Assembly (NCBI GenBank): GCA_028685275.1
Contig: JAQUEG010000033.1
Span: forward strand, 1-7,139
Direction: 5' to 3'
Source of the DNA: Bacilli bacterium
Lineage (GTDB): Bacteria > Bacillota_I > Bacilli_A > RF39 > UBA660
DNA: 7,139 nucleotides
Part shown: positions 1 to 6,125 of the stretch, one piece after another
Position numbering within the stretch: position 1 is the stretch's first letter
How the letters are laid out: the number at the start of each line of letters is the position of its first letter
Notes under the pieces: model-generated
Told to the model about the DNA's origin: nothing
The model's input: only the letters and a program-made list of their open reading frames with translations
Databases searched by the model: none
Translations under genes and position numbers: made by a program

Positions 1-1120
1 ACTCCTCTAATTCTGTTACTAAAAGAATATTTTCTAATAATTCTGGAATCCCAACACCAGTAGTAGCCGAAACTTTAGTAAAAATAGTATTGCCTCCCCA
101 TTCTTCTGGTGTTAATCCATTTTCAGTCATTTGAGTCATTATTTTATCTGGATCAGCTTCTTTTTTATCAATTTTATTAATAACAACAATAATTGGTACT
201 TTTGCTGCTTTAGCATGATCAATCGCTTCCTTAGTTTGGGGCATTACCCCATCGTCAGCAGCCACTATTATTAAAACTATATCAGTAATACTAGCACCAC
301 GTGCCCTCATTTCAGTAAATGCTTCATGTCCAGGGGTATCAATAAAAGTAATTTTTTGATCATGATAAGTAATTTGATAAGCACCAATATGCTGAGTAAT
401 ACCACCAAATTCACTACCTACAACATTGGTTTCCCTAATTTTATCTAATAAAGTAGTTTTTCCATGATCCACATGCCCCATAATTGTAACAACTGGTGGT
501 CGACACTCTAAATCTTTTTCATCATCAGTAATTTCTAATTTCTCAAAATTAGCTTCATCCTGTGTTTCAGCCCGCTTTAATTCTTTGTTATAATCAACTA
601 CTAATAATTCAGCATCATCAAAAGAAATTACCGAATTAATATTAGACATAATTCCTAAATCTATTAATTTTTTAATTAATTCAGCTGCCCTTACTTCTAA
701 TGTATTAGCTAATTCGTTAACAGTCATTCCTTCTTTATAAAGAATAATATTTTCTTGAGCAGTTGGAATATTAGCAGTTAATTTTTCTTTGTTTTTATAC
801 ATTTCTTTTCGTTTAACAAAAAAATCATTATTTTTATTATCAACACGTTTTTTTAATTTTTGCTTTTTAACTGTATCATCAACATCAATATTAACCTTTG
901 AAATAATTTCTTCAATTTTTTCATCATCAATTATATCTTCAGTTCCCTCTTCTTTTTCTTCAGTAAACATATTATTAAAAGCATTATCTAAATCAATAAC
1001 ATGATCCTCTTCCAATATATCTTCAGTTGAGTTAACATCTATATTTAATTCTTTACATTTAGCTAATACCTCTTCTATTGTTTTATTAATATCTTGAGCA
1101 TATTCCTTCACACTCATCAT
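1..1120 (-). CDS. infB: Translation initiation factor IF-2, N-terminal part (runs off left edge)
   Basis: IF-2 is the GTPase that brings initiator fMet-tRNA to the 30S subunit and promotes 50S joining. The frame is open from ATG at 1120 to the window edge, giving 373 residues. After an acidic, low-complexity N-terminus, an IF2_N domain lies at about residues 113-165. The GTPase domain follows: G1 GHVDHGKT at 215-222, G3 DTPGHE at 261-266, G4 NKID at 315-318 and a G5-like SAT near 350. The rest of the G domain and domains II-IV lie outside. Two ATG codons stand in tandem (1120 and 1117). The first is chosen because AGAGGGTGAT sits at a good distance upstream. It is the last visible gene of the rimP-nusA-ylxR operon and starts 20 nt after ylxR; ylxQ, usual at this place in Bacillus, is absent. 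The identification is secure. Confidence 0.97.
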   Translation of the reverse strand, partial: MMSVKEYAQDINKTIEEVLAKCKELNIDVNSTEDILEEDHVIDLDNAFNNMFTEEKEEGTEDIIDDEKIEEIISKVNIDVDDTVKKQKLKKRVDNKNNDFFVKRKEMYKNKEKLTANIPTAQENIILYKEGMTVNELANTLEVRAAELIKKLIDLGIMSNINSVISFDDAELLVVDYNKELKRAETQDEANFEKLEITDDEKDLECRPPVVTIMGHVDHGKTTLLDKIRETNVVGSEFGGITQHIGAYQITYHDQKITFIDTPGHEAFTEMRARGASITDIVLIIVAADDGVMPQTKEAIDHAKAAKVPIIVVINKIDKKEADPDKIMTQMTENGLTPEEWGGNTIFTKVSATTGVGIPELLENILLVTELEE

Positions 1121-1140
1121 TAGATATCACCCTCTTTCTA

Positions 1141-1416
1141 TTAAATTATTTTATTTACTAATTCTTCTAATTCTTGATAAATCGCAGTTGGTATTTCTAA
1201 TTCTAAATGTTTTTCTAATGTTTTTGTTGCCTTTGCTTTTTTAATAACATCGATATCCTTTTTTAAATAAGCCCCGCGCCCATTAGCTTTACCTTTCAAA
1301 TCAATAAATACTTCACCAATATTATTACGAACAACTCTAATTAATTCTTTTTTTGGTAATTTTTCTTTAGTAATTACACAACTACGAAGGGGGACTTTCC
1401 TTTTATTCAAAATCAT
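1141..1416 (-). CDS. ylxR: YlxR/RnpM family RNA-binding protein (DUF448)
   Basis: A 91-residue basic protein of the YlxR family, the same size as B. subtilis YlxR. Family hallmarks seen are VPLRSCV at 8-14, the PKKELIRVVR segment at 21-30 and NGRGAYL at 45-51. In B. subtilis the protein binds RNase P RNA and modulates its activity (renamed RnpM); that role is carried over from the family. The frame could open at GTG 1434 or ATG 1428, but the N-terminus aligns best from ATG 1416, where an AAGGA element lies 4 nt upstream. A TTG at 1410 with longer spacing is also possible. The chosen start lies inside the end of nusA (14-nt overlap), suggesting translational coupling. Confidence 0.93.
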   Translation of the reverse strand: MILNKRKVPLRSCVITKEKLPKKELIRVVRNNIGEVFIDLKGKANGRGAYLKKDIDVIKKAKATKTLEKHLELEIPTAIYQELEELVNKII

Positions 1417-2491
1417 CACATCCTTCATAATCACTAAAATTAATTCCTGCTAATTGTGCTTGTTCACTTGTTTTTAAATCAATTTTATACTTAGTTAAGC
1501 GCGCTGCTAAACGTATGTTTTGTCCTTTTTTTCCAATTGCTAATGACACATTATCACCCTCAGCAATAACTAATGCCAATTGCTCTCTTTTATTAGTAAT
1601 ATATACTTTAATATCCCTAGCCGGACTTAAAGCGTTTTTAATAAAGATAATTGGATCTTTATCGTATTTAATAACATCAATTTTTTCACCATTTAATTCT
1701 TCAATAATACGCTGAATTCGTTCCCCTTTTTCGCCAATGCAAGCTCCTATTGGATCAATATTAACGTTTTCTGAATAAACAGCAATTTTGCTACGAACGC
1801 CAGCTTCACGAGCAATACTATATAACACTACAATTCCCTCTTGTAATTCTGGCACTTCCAATTCTAATAATCGTTTAAGAAAACCATAATGAGTCCTTGA
1901 TAACATAATACGCGGACCTTTAGAAGTATTTTCAATTTTAGTTATATATACTTTAATTGAAGAACCCATTACAACATTTTCGCCAGGAATTGTTTCTGTT
2001 TTTGGTAAAATGCCATGTGCACGTCCTAAATCAATATAATAATTACTAGCATCTTCCCTTGACACTAAGCCAACTACTAATTCTTCTTGTTTATCATTAA
2101 ATTCACTCATAATACTTTCTCGTTCCGCTTCTCTCACTTTTTGCGTTACTACTTGTTTAGCAGTAGAAGCCGCAACACGTCCAAAATCTTGTGGCGTCAC
2201 TTCCTCTTCAAGAACATCACCAATCTTACTTTCTGGATTTACCTTTTTAGCTTCTTCTAAATTTATTTCTAAATAATTATCGTTTACTTCTTCAACAACT
2301 GTTTTTAATGAAACTATTTTAATTTTTCCAGTTTCTTGATTAATATCAACTTGAACATTCGTTTGAGCATTAAAATTCTTTTTATAAGCTGTAATGAGCG
2401 CTAATTGCATAGCATTCCAAATTACATCTTCCGAAATCCCTTTCTCTTTTGCAATATTTTTTACCGCTTTAATAAAAGCCTGATTATCCAT
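1403..2491 (-). CDS. nusA: Transcription termination/antitermination factor NusA
   Basis: NusA binds RNA polymerase and nascent RNA, prolongs pausing and stimulates intrinsic termination. The 362-residue product has the usual layout: an N-terminal RNAP-binding domain (about 1-125), an S1 domain (about 135-200), KH1 with GEKG at 253-256 and KH2 with GKKG at 320-323. It ends shortly after KH2 with an acidic tail, without the C-terminal acidic repeats of E. coli NusA, as is normal in Firmicutes. The frame extends up to 2524, but ATG 2491 is chosen because a near-perfect AAAGGAGG (2507-2500) lies 8 nt before it and the protein then begins MDNQAFIKAV like its relatives. It overlaps the end of rimP by 8 nt. 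Confidence 0.97.
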   Translation of the reverse strand: MDNQAFIKAVKNIAKEKGISEDVIWNAMQLALITAYKKNFNAQTNVQVDINQETGKIKIVSLKTVVEEVNDNYLEINLEEAKKVNPESKIGDVLEEEVTPQDFGRVAASTAKQVVTQKVREAERESIMSEFNDKQEELVVGLVSREDASNYYIDLGRAHGILPKTETIPGENVVMGSSIKVYITKIENTSKGPRIMLSRTHYGFLKRLLELEVPELQEGIVVLYSIAREAGVRSKIAVYSENVNIDPIGACIGEKGERIQRIIEELNGEKIDVIKYDKDPIIFIKNALSPARDIKVYITNKREQLALVIAEGDNVSLAIGKKGQNIRLAARLTKYKIDLKTSEQAQLAGINFSDYEGCDDFE

Positions 2492-2747
2492 TAATATTAC
2501 CTCCTTTTTGTTTAGAACACACATCTAATACATATGACTCGTCACTTATATCTACTTTATCGATAATTTTATTAATAATTTTTGTCGCTTCAACACAATC
2601 ATCTATATCAATATAAGGCTCTTTATCAATAATTATTCGTAAAAAATTAATATTATCTTCTTTTAATTCAATAATGTTATCAATTTTAATACCAATCGTT
2701 AATAATGGCTCTTTTAATAAATTTATCAATTTTTGCTTATTTTTCAT
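2484..2747 (-). CDS. rimP: Ribosome maturation factor RimP, short form lacking the C-terminal domain
   Basis: RimP assists 30S subunit assembly. This 87-residue protein matches only the N-terminal alpha/beta domain of the family: a FLRIIIDKEP strand, the IDIDDCVEATKIIN helix and the YVLDV strand. It ends exactly where normal RimP (about 150 residues) continues with SSPGAERPL and the SH3-like C-terminal domain. That motif is replaced by CSKQKGGNING, whose codons contain the nusA ribosome binding site and start. No leftover coding sequence separates it from nusA, so this looks like a settled short form rather than a fresh frameshift. ATG 2747 is preferred over ATG 2759: GGAGG lies 5 nt upstream of the former and nothing suitable precedes the latter. 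Position and N-domain support the name; retained function is uncertain. Confidence 0.85.
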   Translation of the reverse strand: MKNKQKLINLLKEPLLTIGIKIDNIIELKEDNINFLRIIIDKEPYIDIDDCVEATKIINKIIDKVDISDESYVLDVCSKQKGGNING

Positions 2748-2772
2748 GCGTTCCTCCATTAATTAAAAGTTA

Positions 2773-2795
2773 AAGAGTGAGAATATCTCACTCTT
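2773..2795 (-). promoter_or_regulatory. Leader hairpin upstream of rimP, candidate transcription attenuator
   Basis: A perfect 10-bp inverted repeat (AAGAGTGAGA / TCTCACTCTT) with a 3-nt loop lies 25 nt before the rimP start. On the minus strand it is followed by a broken U-run (TAACTTTTAATT). In B. subtilis NusA autoregulates this operon through a NusA-dependent terminator in the rimP leader, and such terminators have imperfect U-tracts. The similarity in place and form suggests the same mechanism, but a 5' mRNA-stabilising hairpin is also possible. Confidence 0.55.
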
Positions 2796-2807
2796 GCTGT
2801 CGCAATA

Positions 2808-2816
2808 ATTATATCA
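2808..2816 (-). promoter_or_regulatory. Extended -10 promoter for the rimP-nusA-ylxR-infB operon
   Basis: The minus strand reads TGATATAAT, a consensus -10 with the extended TGn element. No good -35 is present 17 nt upstream, where the DNA is A-rich and may act as an UP element. Transcription would start near 2801-2803, placing the leader hairpin almost at the 5' end of the RNA and leaving a leader of about 55 nt. Confidence 0.6.
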
Positions 2817-2841
2817 TACTTTTTTTATTTTTAATATTTTT

Positions 2842-2871
2842 TTATCATTTTTCTCATTTTTTTGTTATAAT
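2842..2871 (+). promoter_or_regulatory. Promoter for the CPBP protease-phosphoesterase unit
   Basis: TGTTATAAT at 2863-2871 is a consensus extended -10. A weak -35 (TTATCA, 2842-2847) lies 18 nt upstream. Transcription would start near 2878, leaving a leader of under 20 nt with AAAGGAG at 2881-2887. It fires away from the rimP promoter across a T-tract-rich spacer. Confidence 0.6.
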
Positions 2872-2895
2872 AATTATAGTAAAGGAGCAATACAA

Positions 2896-3567
2896 ATGAA
2901 TAAATACTTAAAAAGCACATTAGTTTTTTTTTCTTTTTTCCTTTTTTCCCTTTTCACCAATTTACCATTCGAATTATTTGATACTAGTATAAAACTACTC
3001 CCCAATAATTGGAAAGCAATTTATTTAACTACCATGAATATCATTTATCTTGGTTTTCTTTTAATGATATATAATAAAGATATAATTAAATATTATCAAG
3101 ATTTTAAAAAAAATGGTAAGAAATATATTAATCAAACTATTCGTTATTGGTATTTTGGTTTAATTATAATGATTATTTCTAACATGGTTATAAATTTTTT
3201 AAATCCAAACGATTTAGCACAAAATGAACAAGCAGTTAGGGAGTTATTAGGAATCGTTCCTTTATACATGATTTTTTCAACTGTTATATATGCGCCTTTA
3301 ACTGAAGAAATAATATGCCGTAAAATAATCAAAGATATAATTAAAAACAAATGGGGTTTCATTGTTGTTAGTGCCATCCTTTTTGGCGGTGCTCATGTTT
3401 TAGCATCTATTCAAACTTATTGGGACATTTTATATATAATTCCTTATGGAACATTAGGAGGCATATTTGCTTATATTTATTATAAAACTAATAATTTGTT
3501 CACTCCAATTGTAATTCACGCTTTACATAATACAATTTTAATAACACTATATTTACTTATTTTATAA
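2896..3567 (+). CDS. CPBP family intramembrane metalloprotease (CAAX protease/Abi family)
   Basis: A 223-residue, very hydrophobic multi-pass membrane protein with the CPBP (Abi, Rce1-like) motifs: EEIICR with E137, E138 and R142; the FGGAH motif with H167; and HALHN at 208-212. These glutamates and histidines form the metal and water-binding site in the membrane in Rce1-type proteases. All signature residues are present, so activity is likely. Bacterial relatives act in bacteriocin self-immunity, peptide maturation or membrane protein processing, and the substrate cannot be read from sequence. The start at ATG 2896 follows AAAGGAG by 8 nt. The phosphoesterase gene begins 11 nt after the stop, so the two are probably co-transcribed. 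No bacteriocin-like small ORF was seen nearby. Confidence 0.9.
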   Translation: MNKYLKSTLVFFSFFLFSLFTNLPFELFDTSIKLLPNNWKAIYLTTMNIIYLGFLLMIYNKDIIKYYQDFKKNGKKYINQTIRYWYFGLIIMIISNMVINFLNPNDLAQNEQAVRELLGIVPLYMIFSTVIYAPLTEEIICRKIIKDIIKNKWGFIVVSAILFGGAHVLASIQTYWDILYIIPYGTLGGIFAYIYYKTNNLFTPIVIHALHNTILITLYLLIL

Positions 3568-3578
3568 TAGGAGTTCAT

Positions 3579-4457
3579 ATGAAAAAAGAAAAACAAAGCA
3601 AAAAAAAGTTTAAAGTAATTTATAAAATATTATTAATTTCAATAATATTAATTTCATTATTATTATGGTCTAGGTATATTAGTACTAGTGGACTTATTAT
3701 TAAAGAATATAAAGTAACTAATAAAGCATTACCTACTCATTTTCACGGTTTAAAAATTGTTCATATTAGTGATATTCATTATGGGAGGACTATAAAAGAA
3801 CCAGAATTAAAAATGATTGTTAAAAAAATCAATTTAATTAAACCTGATATTGTAGTTTTTACTGGTGATTTAATTGATAAATCAAATGTTTTAACTAAAA
3901 AAGAAAAAAATATAATTACTGAACAATTAACCAATATTAAAACTACATACGGTAAATATGCAGTTAGTGGTAATCATGATTTTTATTTTAAAGAATATAA
4001 TGACATTTTAAATGCTAGTAATTTTAAAAATATTGGTAATGATTATGATATTATTTACAACGAACAGCAAGAATTTATATTCATTGGGGGATTAGAATCT
4101 GAAATTAATGGTTCCCCTAACATAAACAAAACTATGCACTTTTTTCAAATAGAGGAAAATAAAAATTTAAAGGAAAAAACTTATAAAGTTTTAATTATGC
4201 ACACAACTGATATTTTTGAAAAAGTTAAACAACATAATTTTGAATTAGTATTAGGTGGACACTCACATAACGGTCAAGTTAGATTGCCTTTTATTGGTAC
4301 TATAGTAGCACCAAAAGGTAGTAAAAAATATTTTGAACCTTATTATAAAATAAAGGACACTGATTTTTTTATCTCGGGCGGTTTAGGAACTTCAACATTA
4401 AATTTTCGTTTATTTAATAAACCTTCATTTAATTTTTATCGCTTAACTAAGCACTAA
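3579..4457 (+). CDS. Membrane-anchored metallophosphoesterase, YkuE type
   Basis: A 292-residue calcineurin-like phosphoesterase. A lysine-rich N-terminus precedes one membrane segment (about 13-32). The catalytic domain carries all dinuclear-metal motifs: SDIH (D65, H67), GDLID (D97, D100), GNHD (N132, H133), H208 in LIMHTTD and GGHSHNG (H228, H230). The layout matches B. subtilis YkuE and the UDP-2,3-diacylglucosamine hydrolase-like branch of the superfamily, whose Gram-positive members are cell-envelope proteins of poorly known substrate. By the positive-inside rule the basic N-terminus should stay in the cytoplasm and the enzyme face outward. TAGGAG ends 5 nt before ATG 3579. It is the second gene after the CPBP protease and is followed directly by a terminator. 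The family is certain, the substrate unknown. Confidence 0.93.
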   Translation: MKKEKQSKKKFKVIYKILLISIILISLLLWSRYISTSGLIIKEYKVTNKALPTHFHGLKIVHISDIHYGRTIKEPELKMIVKKINLIKPDIVVFTGDLIDKSNVLTKKEKNIITEQLTNIKTTYGKYAVSGNHDFYFKEYNDILNASNFKNIGNDYDIIYNEQQEFIFIGGLESEINGSPNINKTMHFFQIEENKNLKEKTYKVLIMHTTDIFEKVKQHNFELVLGGHSHNGQVRLPFIGTIVAPKGSKKYFEPYYKIKDTDFFISGGLGTSTLNFRLFNKPSFNFYRLTKH

Positions 4458-4493
4458 AAATTACCACACTATTAATAGTGAGGTTTTTTATTT
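4458..4493 (+). terminator. Intrinsic terminator after the phosphoesterase gene
   Basis: An ACC-A-CACTA stem arm, a TTAA loop and the complementary TAGTG-A-GGT arm (one internal A-A mismatch) are followed by TTTTTTATTT. It begins just after the stop codon and closes the two-gene unit. Confidence 0.85.
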
Positions 4494-4512
4494 CATAATT
4501 ATTGTGTCTTTT

Positions 4513-4540
4513 CACCTTTTTTTTTAATTTTCATACAATA
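4513..4540 (+). promoter_or_regulatory. Candidate mother-cell (sigma-E/sigma-K) promoter
   Basis: CATACAATA at 4532-4540 fits both the sigma-E -10 (CATACAnT) and the sigma-K -10 (CATAnnnTA) of Bacillus. CACC at 4513-4516 fits the sigma-K -35 (mACm), with a spacer of 15 nt, one short of the usual 16. No sigma-E -35 (ATATT-like) is seen. It lies 20 nt before the start of the 57-residue protein gene. No sigma-A promoter competes here. Confidence 0.5.
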
Positions 4541-4559
4541 AAATGAAAGGAGAATTACA

Positions 4560-4733
4560 ATGTTTGGAATTAGGCGTCGTTCATTTTATCCTGGTTTTCG
4601 TTATGGTCGTGGATTTGGTGGAGGATTCATTGTTCCATTTACTTTAGGAGCACTAACTAGTTCTGTTTTACGACCACCTTATTCGTATAATTATCCATAC
4701 TATCCATACTATCCATATTACCCATATTATTAA
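4560..4733 (+). CDS. Small Gly/Arg/Tyr/Pro-rich protein, possible spore-associated protein
   Basis: A 57-residue protein not assigned to a named family. It starts MFGIRRRSFYPGFRYG, continues with a glycine-rich stretch (GFGGGF), a short hydrophobic segment (about 23-36) and ends in YPY repeated four times plus Tyr. Start ATG 4560 follows AAAGGAG (4546-4552) by 7 nt; the site is as strong as those of the known genes, which supports real translation. Low-complexity Tyr/Gly/Pro proteins of this size are common in spore coats, and the promoter looks like a mother-cell one, so a coat or spore-surface role is inferred. The basic N-terminus with a hydrophobic middle could also mean a membrane-associated peptide. 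It converges on the kinase gene and shares its terminator. Confidence 0.75.
   Translation: MFGIRRRSFYPGFRYGRGFGGGFIVPFTLGALTSSVLRPPYSYNYPYYPYYPYYPYY
4692..4730 (+). repeat. In-frame 9-bp tandem repeat coding YPY
   Basis: Four consecutive units (TATCCATAC twice, then TATCCATAT and TACCCATAT) plus a final TAT encode the Tyr/Pro tail of the 57-residue protein. The first two units are identical and the later ones differ only at synonymous positions. Confidence 0.85.
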
Positions 4734-4748
4734 TAAAATATATTTCGT

Positions 4749-4772
4749 AAAAAATCCTTAAATGGATTTTTT
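4749..4772. terminator. Bidirectional terminator shared by the small protein and the kinase
   Basis: A 9-bp inverted repeat (AAAAAATCC / GGATTTTTT) with a 6-nt loop gives a stem followed by a T-run on both strands. It serves the 57-residue gene from the left and the histidine kinase from the right. The kinase TAA lies in the loop, so its last codons form part of the hairpin. The stem has only two G-C pairs, so strength is moderate. Confidence 0.7.
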
Positions 4773-5996
4773 CATAAATGGTAAAGTGATTACAACTGTT
4801 GTCCCTTTACTTTTTTTTGATTTATATTGAAGAATCCCAAAATGAGCTTCAATTATTTCTTTTGATAAACGCACCCCTAAACCGGTCCCGCCTTTTTTAG
4901 TTGTATAATATGGTTTCCCAATCTTTTTTAAAGTATTCCGATCCATTCCAATACCATTATCAATAATAGATATGATTAATTTATGACGCTGCTTTTTTGT
5001 TATTAACTTAATTTCCCCATCTTTTCTTTTTATTGCTTCAATTGAATTTTTAATCAAATTTAATAACACTTGTTTTAGACGTTTATAATCCCCATTTATA
5101 TACACCGGATAATCAAAATAATCACTTTCCCACTTTATTTTTCGCTCTTTAACCAATCCTTTTACCATTTCATTTACATCTTCTAATAATAGAGTAACAT
5201 TCATTTCCGTACATTCCACTTTTAATTTAGTTAATTCTAAAAAATCATTCATTAATGTTATCGAGCGCTCTATTTCTTGTTTTATAATTGGAATATACTT
5301 TTCTACATGATCTTGATTATCAGTATTTAACATTTCTAAATATCCTTTGCATACAGCAATCGGGTTTTTTATTTCATGTGTAATTTTAAATAAAGATTCA
5401 CGAAATTGTTTTTGTTCCTCTAATTCCTTTGCCACAATATGATAATCTTCTATTTTTTCACACTTATCTAATAAATGATAAACAAATATAATGCTAAAAT
5501 AATAAATAATTACCGAAATTATATAATTAATAATTATATAACTATTAATAATTGACTCTAGTTGAAACAAAATATAACTTAATGTAACAATTTTTATTAA
5601 AGTAAAAATACCTAATATATGATAATCATTTAAACTTCTTTTTTTTGCTAATTTAAAAAGAATATAATATGATATAAATTCGAAAATAATTAATAAACAA
5701 TTTACTCCTTCGGAAAAATAATAAATACTTATTACAATTGAAATAATTAATATTGCTTCCCATTTTTCTTTTAAATATACAATTAATAATGGAATTGTTA
5801 ACATTACCATTTTAATTAAAACAATATCCTCATAATGCGATAAAATTAAATAAATTGAACTATAAATAGCTAAATCAAATACTAAATCATCTACTTTATG
5901 TCCCGCATCTTTACTATAAATCGAAAACAAAAAATAACTAAAAATTGGGAATAAAATAAGAACAGTATTAATTATAATTGCATCAATAATAATCAT
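4758..5996 (-). CDS. KinB-like membrane sensor histidine kinase (probable sporulation kinase)
   Basis: A 412-residue kinase. About six membrane segments fill residues 4-173, then a linker leads to a HisKA domain with phospho-acceptor H207 in HEIKNPIAVCKGYLEM. The ATPase domain follows: N box NLIKNSIEA (N317), G1 DNGIGM (346-351), F-box-like KPYYTTKK and G2 GGTGLG. The spacing and wording of the C-terminal half (LKQVLLNLIKNSIEA, GTTVVITLPF) and an ILFPI stretch in the first membrane segment closely resemble B. subtilis KinB, which feeds the Spo0F-Spo0B-Spo0A phosphorelay. No response regulator gene is adjacent, as for phosphorelay kinases. The frame runs up to 6083, but ATG 5996 is chosen because AGGAG lies 7 nt before it. 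A Spo0A box lies upstream. The signal sensed is unknown; assignment to sporulation is strong inference. Confidence 0.9.
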   Translation of the reverse strand: MIIIDAIIINTVLILFPIFSYFLFSIYSKDAGHKVDDLVFDLAIYSSIYLILSHYEDIVLIKMVMLTIPLLIVYLKEKWEAILIISIVISIYYFSEGVNCLLIIFEFISYYILFKLAKKRSLNDYHILGIFTLIKIVTLSYILFQLESIINSYIIINYIISVIIYYFSIIFVYHLLDKCEKIEDYHIVAKELEEQKQFRESLFKITHEIKNPIAVCKGYLEMLNTDNQDHVEKYIPIIKQEIERSITLMNDFLELTKLKVECTEMNVTLLLEDVNEMVKGLVKERKIKWESDYFDYPVYINGDYKRLKQVLLNLIKNSIEAIKRKDGEIKLITKKQRHKLIISIIDNGIGMDRNTLKKIGKPYYTTKKGGTGLGVRLSKEIIEAHFGILQYKSKKSKGTTVVITLPFMKKSI

Positions 5997-6021
5997 ATCA
6001 TCACTCCTAACTATTAATAAT

Positions 6022-6055
6022 AGTATAAAGTAACAGCATGTTTCTTTTTGTCGAA
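6022..6055 (-). promoter_or_regulatory. Spo0A box overlapping the kinase promoter
   Basis: TGTCGAA at 6049-6055 is a perfect 0A box, flanked by T and A runs as in the full consensus (TTTTGTCRAAA). Read on the minus strand, its TCGACA differs by one base from the sigma-A -35 TTGACA. A -10 TATACT (6027-6022) follows after 21 nt. A 0A box over a -35 with an over-long spacer is the arrangement of the Spo0A-activated spoIIG promoter (22 nt). Transcription would start near 6015. Repression is the alternative reading. Confidence 0.6.
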
Positions 6056-6073
6056 AAAAAAAGAACAATAATG

Positions 6074-6102
6074 AAAAATACAATTTAATTACACAATTTG
6101 TA
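6074..6102 (-). terminator. Weak candidate terminator after the EIIB-like gene
   Basis: On the minus strand TACAA and TTGTA arms, with partial extension of the stem inward, are followed by TTTTT. The stem is entirely A-T rich, so termination would be weak and some read-through into the kinase gene is possible. Confidence 0.3.
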
Positions 6103-6125
6103 AATATATGCTCATTAATGTCCTT

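Noticed and set aside
789..1004. Plus-strand open frame of 71 codons
   Set aside because: It lies antisense inside infB, has Ser/Phe-rich low-complexity product and no ribosome binding site; it is a shadow of the acidic N-terminus of IF-2.
1515..1715. Plus-strand open frame of 66 codons
   Set aside because: Antisense to the KH domains of nusA, with no ribosome binding site.
2484..2510. Frameshift in rimP hiding a C-terminal domain
   Set aside because: nusA begins immediately, so there is no space for a lost C-terminal domain in any frame.
2797..2803. TGTCGCA near the rimP start site as a second Spo0A box
   Set aside because: It has one mismatch to TGTCGAA, lacks the A-rich flank and lies at the start site of a housekeeping operon; chance is likely at this length.
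3144..3377. Minus-strand open frame of 77 codons
   Set aside because: Antisense to the CPBP protease gene, whose motifs fix the true strand and frame.
6041..6068. TTCTTTTT / AAAAAGAA inverted repeat as a terminator
   Set aside because: The stem is all A-T apart from one pair per arm, and the symmetry follows from the T and A flanks of the Spo0A box.
5997..6083. 29-residue N-terminal extension of the kinase
   Set aside because: The upstream stretch overlaps the Spo0A box and promoter, and the only good ribosome binding site belongs to ATG 5996.
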